The notes below the pieces were generated by a model. That model was not told the origin of the DNA and searched no databases. It saw only the letters and a program-made list of their open reading frames with translations. Shown here one piece after another: positions 33,752-37,763 of a stretch of DNA of 37,763 nucleotides. How positions within the stretch are numbered: the stretch's first letter is position 1; every line of letters starts with the position of its first letter. Made by a program: the position numbers and the translations under genes. Source of the stretch: an uncultured Planctomycetaceae bacterium (GTDB lineage Bacteria; Planctomycetota; Planctomycetia; Pirellulales; UBA1268); the NCBI GenBank assembly GCA_903831155.1, contig CAIKWU010000427.1, positions 1-37,763 of the forward strand. Direction: 5' to 3'.

Positions 33752-34783
33752 ATGCCTGCGCGGCGTCGAACGATACGCCTGATGACGCTCGCCCTCCTCG
33801 CCGCGGCCTGCATCACCGGCCGCACCGAGGAGCGGGCCTGGCTCGTTCCGCCGGCCCTCCGTCCTGGCGACACCGTCGCGCTCGTCGCTCCCTGCGGAAT
33901 ACCCGAGGCGGCCGATGTCGACCGGTTCGCGAGGTCACTCGAAGCGGCCGGGTTCCGTGTGGACATCGATCCACGCCTCCCCGACCGCCGCCATCGCTAC
34001 CTCGCCGGCACCGACGACCAGCGGGCCGACGAGCTCAACCGGGTCCTGAGGGATCCCGCGATCCGCGGGGCCTTCGTGCTGCGGGGAGGCTTCGGCCTCA
34101 CGAGGATCCTCGATCGACTCGACTACGAGGCGCTCCGACGCGATCCGAAGGTCGTCGCCGGATACTCGGACGTGACCGGCCTCCACCTCGCCATCGCCCG
34201 CCAGGCCCGGGTGGTGACGTTTCACGCGCCCATGGCCAGCGCGGTCCGTGCCGCGGGCCCCGAGCCGTCGTTCGCGGAGCGGTCGTTCCGCGACATCCTC
34301 CTGCTCGATCCCACGGCAGCGCGACGCACCGTGCCCGTGCCCGCCGATAGCCCGGTGAAGACCGTCGTCGGCGGACGCTGCGAGGGCCGGCTCGTCGGTG
34401 GCAACTTGTCGCTGATCACCGCCACGCTCGGCACACCCTACGCCATCGACCCCGTCGGCGCGGTGCTCTTCCTCGAGGACGTGGACGAGCGGCCCTATCG
34501 CGTGGACCGGATGATGTCGCATCTCCGCCTCGCGGGCGTCCTCGACGAAGTGGCGGGGGTCGTGCTCGGACGCTTCACGTGCAAGGATCCGGACGAGCAG
34601 GCGCTCCAGCGCGACGTGGTGCTCGACTTCTGCCGGTCGATCGGCTGCCCGGTGATGGCCGACTTCCCCTGCGGCCACGTCGCCGACAACGTGACGCTGC
34701 CACTCGGCGCCCGCGTCGCCCTCGACGCGGATGCCGGCACGCTCACGATCCTCGAGCCGAGCTGCGGTCCACCGGGCCGGTAA
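33752..34783 (+). CDS. Secreted or lipid-anchored LD-carboxypeptidase (peptidase S66, LdcA-like)
   Basis: A 343-residue protein of the LD-carboxypeptidase family that removes the terminal D-alanine from murein tetrapeptide (cross-wall) stems. The catalytic set is visible: Ser139 in AGYSDVTGLH, Glu242 in LFLEDVDERPYRVD and His309 in FPCGHVADNVTLPLG. Unlike E. coli LdcA, which is cytoplasmic, it begins with a basic n-region and a hydrophobic stretch (5-19) ending at Cys20, so it could be a lipoprotein, although the LLAAAC lipobox is imperfect. Ribosome-site-like GGGAAG lies nine bases before the ATG. It is divergent from the namZ-like gene and converges on the subtilase with a five-base gap. 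Confidence 0.85.
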   Translation: MPARRRTIRLMTLALLAAACITGRTEERAWLVPPALRPGDTVALVAPCGIPEAADVDRFARSLEAAGFRVDIDPRLPDRRHRYLAGTDDQRADELNRVLRDPAIRGAFVLRGGFGLTRILDRLDYEALRRDPKVVAGYSDVTGLHLAIARQARVVTFHAPMASAVRAAGPEPSFAERSFRDILLLDPTAARRTVPVPADSPVKTVVGGRCEGRLVGGNLSLITATLGTPYAIDPVGAVLFLEDVDERPYRVDRMMSHLRLAGVLDEVAGVVLGRFTCKDPDEQALQRDVVLDFCRSIGCPVMADFPCGHVADNVTLPLGARVALDADAGTLTILEPSCGPPGR

Positions 34784-34788
34784 TCCGC

Positions 34789-37485
34789 TCAGCCGGCCGT
34801 GCGACGCGACCGGACGTCCGGAGTGGCGGGAAGCGCGGCCTCCCAGTTGATCCCGTACGTGGCGAAGGCCGAGGCGACCGCGGCCTGCCGAGCGGCGTCT
34901 CGCGAGCCCGCGATCCGCGCGCCCGAACCGGCCGTCGCTGCCGCCGCGAGGGCGAACCGCACCTGGTAGACGCCGGTCGAGCCGTTGCGACCGGAACCGG
35001 CCCGCGTCGGCGAGTACGACGAGTTGCCGTAGCCCGAGATGCCCACGTAGTAGGTGCCGGCGGTCGTCGCCCGGAAGGAGATGTAGCTGTCACGCGACCC
35101 GCCGAAGTCGTCGTTGGCTGCCACCTGCCTGCCCGAGGCGTCGAACAGCCGTGCGTAGCTGTCGAGCGTGGATCCGCCGGAGAGCGACCTGGCATCGACG
35201 TCGATGACGAGCGTCTGGCCCGCGGCGAGCACGACCCGGTAGAGATCGACATCCCGGGACCCGTAGGAGCCGTCACCGATCCGGCCCGCGAGCCGCACCT
35301 CGCCCGAGGTGATCCCGAGGTCCGCCGACGTCGCCAGCGTGTCGCCCGCGTCGGTGAGCGTGGCGGCCTGCGTCACCCAGGTGTCGCTCGCCGCGGTGGC
35401 GAATGCCGTGCCGCCGTCCACGGCCGAGATCCCGCTGCCAGTGGCGTTGATCGTGAGCACGTAGGTGCCCGCCGATGCCGTGGCGGTGGACAGACCGTTG
35501 ACCGTCCAGCGGACGTTGTCGGTCGTGGTCACGGTGACGCCCGCCAGGGATACGGCGGTGCCGCTGCGGGTGAGCGTGAAATCGGCGGCATCGACGCCGT
35601 TCACGGCCCGGCTGAACTGCACGACCACCGCCGACACCGAGGTGGTGCGGGGGTCGGGCGAGATGTCGACGACGTCGGCCGTGGGCGCGGGCAGGGCGGC
35701 GCTCACGGTGAGCGTGTAGCCGCCCGTGGTCGAGCCGGTGGTGCCGCTTCCGGCCGTGGCGGCGGCATACGTCGAGTTGCCGTACGACGACACGCCGATG
35801 TAGTAGGTGCCCGACGTCGGCACGGTGTACGACACCAGGCTGTCGAACGACCCGCCGGCATCGTCGTTGGCCGCGAGCTGCGAACCGGACGCAGCGAACA
35901 CCCGCAGGTAGGAGTCGAGCGACGACGGCGTGGCCAGGGAACTGGCGTCGATGTCGGCGGTGAGCACCGTGCCGGCCGCGAGGGTCACGGCGTAGAGATC
36001 GACGTCGGCGGCGGTGAAGGCACCGTCCCCGATCGTGGCCGATACCGTGGCCCTTCCGCCCGACAGGGTCACCGGTGTGGCCGTCGCGAGCGAGTCGTTC
36101 GGCTCACCCGCGCCGGACGGCGGCGGCGGGGGCGGAGGCGGCGGCGGGGGCTCCGTGCCGCCGAGCGCGGCGAGAGCGGCCGACGCGTTCACGAGGCCTC
36201 CGGTGGCGACCTTTCCAGCCAGCGCCGCAACCGGCACGGCCGTCGAGAGGATGGCCGAGCGGATCTGGGCCGCGGTCGCCTGCGGGTTGGCCGCCGCGAG
36301 GAGCGCGACCGTGCCCGTGACGTGGGGCGTGGCCATGGAGGTGCCGCTGTACGACGCATAGCCGGCGTTGGGCACGGTCGAGTAGATGCCCACGCCCGGA
36401 GCGGCGACATCGACGGTGGTCGCCCCGTAGTTCGAGAACGAGGCCAGCCGGTTGGAGGCGTCGGTGGCCGCCACGGAGATGATGGCGTCGCTCGGGTAGT
36501 TCGCCGGATACGACGGCGTGGTGTCGTTGTTGGTCGCCTCGTTGCCGGCGGCCGCCACGCAGACGATGCCGGCGGTCCCGCCGTTGGCGATCGCATCCCG
36601 CAGGGCATTCGAGGCTCCCCCGCCGCCCCAGCTGTTGTTCGTGGCCACGACGTTCACGCTGAAGCTCTGCCGCATCCGGGTGGCGTAGTTGACCGCCGCG
36701 ATCGCCCCGCTGGTGGAGCCGCTGCCGTCGGCACCGAGGAACTTCAACGCCATCAGCGACACGTTCCACGACACGCCGACGACGCCCACGCCGTTGTTGC
36801 CCACGGCGCCGATCGTGCCGGCAACGTGGGTGCCGTGTCCCTCGTCGTCGAACGGGTCGGCGTCGTTGTTGGCGAAATCCCAGCCGTGCACGTCGTCGAC
36901 GTAGCCGTTGCCGTCGTTATCGATCCGGTCGCCCGCAACCTCGCCCGGATTCCGCCACATGTTGGCGGCGAGATCGGGATGGCGGTAGTCGATTCCGGTG
37001 TCGATCACACCCACGACGACCGACCGCGACCCGGTGGTGGTGTCCCAGGCCTCGGGCACGTCCATATCGGCGTCGGTCACGCCGCCAGTCTGTCCGGTGT
37101 TGTGGAGGCCCCAGAGCCGCGAATACGACGGATCATTCGGAGTCGCCGCGGTCGTGATCACGAAATCGGGCTCGACGTACCGCACGCCGGGCGTGGCGGC
37201 GGCCCAGCCCTGCACCTCGGCCACGCTCGCTGCCGGGGCGCGAAGCGCGAGAAATCCGCCGCCGAGGGAGGTGGCGGTCCAGCCCTGCTTCACCCCCAGC
37301 GATGCCGCGTCTGCCCGCACGATCCAGGAGTCGGCCCGGGCCGCCACGGCCCGGCCGTCCCAGTCGATTTCGCGAACGCCCTGACCGACGTCGGCCGCGA
37401 GGAGCATCCTCGGCTCGAGCCGCTCCAGCCGGGGCAGCCTGGCAGTTCGACGACGACGCAGATGGGCGGGACGGGAAGGGGTCAT
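34789..37485 (-). CDS. LEPR-XLL subtilisin-family surface protease with two PPC domains
   Basis: An 898-residue predicted secreted protease. The N-terminus has the planctomycete LEPR-XLL sorting element (RLERLEPRMLLAAD, 20-32) instead of a plain signal peptide. A pro-like region (about 35-105) precedes the S8 peptidase domain, with Asp162 (VIDTGID), His217 (GHGTHVAGT), oxyanion Asn315 (AAGNE) and Ser383 (GTSMATPH). A run of prolines (446-456) leads to a prepeptidase C-terminal (PPC) domain (about 458-600), an Ig-like domain (about 610-720) and a second PPC domain (about 725-850). It lacks PEP-CTERM, unlike the two lyases here, and ends in RSRRTAG. GAGG lies five bases before the ATG. The substrate is unknown. 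Confidence 0.88.
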   Translation of the reverse strand: MTPSRPAHLRRRRTARLPRLERLEPRMLLAADVGQGVREIDWDGRAVAARADSWIVRADAASLGVKQGWTATSLGGGFLALRAPAASVAEVQGWAAATPGVRYVEPDFVITTAATPNDPSYSRLWGLHNTGQTGGVTDADMDVPEAWDTTTGSRSVVVGVIDTGIDYRHPDLAANMWRNPGEVAGDRIDNDGNGYVDDVHGWDFANNDADPFDDEGHGTHVAGTIGAVGNNGVGVVGVSWNVSLMALKFLGADGSGSTSGAIAAVNYATRMRQSFSVNVVATNNSWGGGGASNALRDAIANGGTAGIVCVAAAGNEATNNDTTPSYPANYPSDAIISVAATDASNRLASFSNYGATTVDVAAPGVGIYSTVPNAGYASYSGTSMATPHVTGTVALLAAANPQATAAQIRSAILSTAVPVAALAGKVATGGLVNASAALAALGGTEPPPPPPPPPPPSGAGEPNDSLATATPVTLSGGRATVSATIGDGAFTAADVDLYAVTLAAGTVLTADIDASSLATPSSLDSYLRVFAASGSQLAANDDAGGSFDSLVSYTVPTSGTYYIGVSSYGNSTYAAATAGSGTTGSTTGGYTLTVSAALPAPTADVVDISPDPRTTSVSAVVVQFSRAVNGVDAADFTLTRSGTAVSLAGVTVTTTDNVRWTVNGLSTATASAGTYVLTINATGSGISAVDGGTAFATAASDTWVTQAATLTDAGDTLATSADLGITSGEVRLAGRIGDGSYGSRDVDLYRVVLAAGQTLVIDVDARSLSGGSTLDSYARLFDASGRQVAANDDFGGSRDSYISFRATTAGTYYVGISGYGNSSYSPTRAGSGRNGSTGVYQVRFALAAAATAGSGARIAGSRDAARQAAVASAFATYGINWEAALPATPDVRSRRTAG

Positions 37486-37555
37486 CGTGACCTCACAAAG
37501 GATGGGAGCGCGGCCGCGGTCACCCCGCCACCGACGTCCTTAAGTATGCGCCCTG

Positions 37556-37596
37556 CCTTGGAGGAAGGGTATGCCGATCCCGCCCCTCCGCCAAGG
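37556..37596. repeat. Imperfect inverted repeat upstream of the protease gene
   Basis: Arms 37556-37569 and 37583-37596 pair at 12 of 14 positions, with outer ends CCTTGG and CCAAGG, around a 13-base loop. It sits between the stop of the right-edge gene and the protease start on the minus strand. It may end the upstream message, protect its 3' end, or lie in the protease leader. Confidence 0.45.
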
Positions 37597-37618
37597 TGCC
37601 GCCCAAGCGGGCTTTTCA

Positions 37619-37763
37619 TCATCGGCCAACGAACCGGTAGTCGCCGGAGCCGACCTCGAGGAGCACCTCACCCGGACGCTCCTCCACCACCTTCACGCCC
37701 GGTACCTGGCCGCCCGCCACGGGCCGGCCTTCGAGGAACTTTCCGGCCCAAACCGCTTCGCCC
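37619..37763 (-). CDS. 3' end of a minus-strand gene cut by the window edge (possible alpha-L-rhamnosidase C-terminus)
   Basis: The last 47 codons of an open frame reaching the right edge, ending in a doubled stop (TGATGA). The residues include WAGKFLEGRPV, VPGVKVVEERPGEVLLEV and the closing GSGDYRFVGR. A final GSGxYRF strand after a short beta-rich stretch is typical of the C-terminal domain of GH78 alpha-L-rhamnosidases and some other glycoside hydrolases, which would suit the polysaccharide theme. With only 47 residues the assignment is tentative. It lies 133 bases upstream of the protease start on the same strand. Confidence 0.5.
   Translation of the reverse strand, partial: GEAVWAGKFLEGRPVAGGQVPGVKVVEERPGEVLLEVGSGDYRFVGR

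Noticed and set aside
36108-36155. A GC-rich direct repeat in the protease gene
   Set aside because: It is the codon run for the polyproline linker (residues 446-456), not an independent repeat.

Overview
This GC-rich window (roughly 70 percent by eye) reads as a chromosomal segment of a planctomycete, probably a Pirellulales-like lineage. The evidence is a set of families largely specific to that phylum: DUF1501, DUF1549/DUF1553 and DUF1592/DUF1552 proteins with CxxCH haem motifs, a LEPR-XLL N-terminus on a giant protease, and PEP-CTERM enzymes carrying dockerin-like repeats. No rRNA, tRNA, CRISPR array, insertion sequence or phage gene was recognised. Codon use looks uniform, so the window reads as host chromosome rather than a recent island.

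Layout. Positions 340-3425 (+) hold a secreted PL1 pectate-lyase-like enzyme overlapping a small membrane protein. Positions 3446-12452 (-) hold an apparent operon read right to left: a DUF1592-family cytochrome-like protein, a DUF1552 protein, a 1331-residue PL8 polysaccharide lyase and an orphan GroES-like protein, followed by a secreted DUF4410-like protein. Positions 12575-15888 are housekeeping: rnc (-), htrA (+) and pdxJ (+). Positions 15908-18779 hold an exported alkaline phosphatase (-) divergent from an FkbM methyltransferase (+). Positions 18833-22740 (-) hold a DUF1549/DUF1553 cytochrome-like protein followed by a DUF1501 protein. Positions 23073-27237 (+) pair PEP carboxylase with a 6-phosphofructokinase. 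Positions 27209-30841 (-) form a three-gene unit: a HlyD-like adaptor, a secreted squalene-cyclase-fold repeat protein and a DUF808 membrane protein. Positions 30964-32422 (+) hold an AroG-type DAHP synthase and a rhodanese. Positions 32431-34783 hold divergent peptidoglycan-recycling genes, namZ-like (-) and ldcA-like (+). Positions 34789-37485 (-) encode a subtilisin-like surface protease, and the 3' end of another minus-strand gene lies at the right edge.

Functional picture. Much of the window concerns extracellular polymer use. Two polysaccharide lyases of different families share the same C-terminal architecture (a conserved linker, a dockerin-like pair and PEP-CTERM), and two sets of planctomycete cytochrome/DUF proteins sit beside them. 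The less explained pieces are the PL8 - DUF1552 - DUF1592 - GroES-like gene string, the HlyD-like / squalene-cyclase-fold / DUF808 unit with no transporter partner, and the namZ/ldcA pair whose predicted locations look reversed relative to the characterised enzymes. Several strong hairpins without U-tracts lie between genes, and convergent genes are packed with 5 to 20 bases between them or overlapping.
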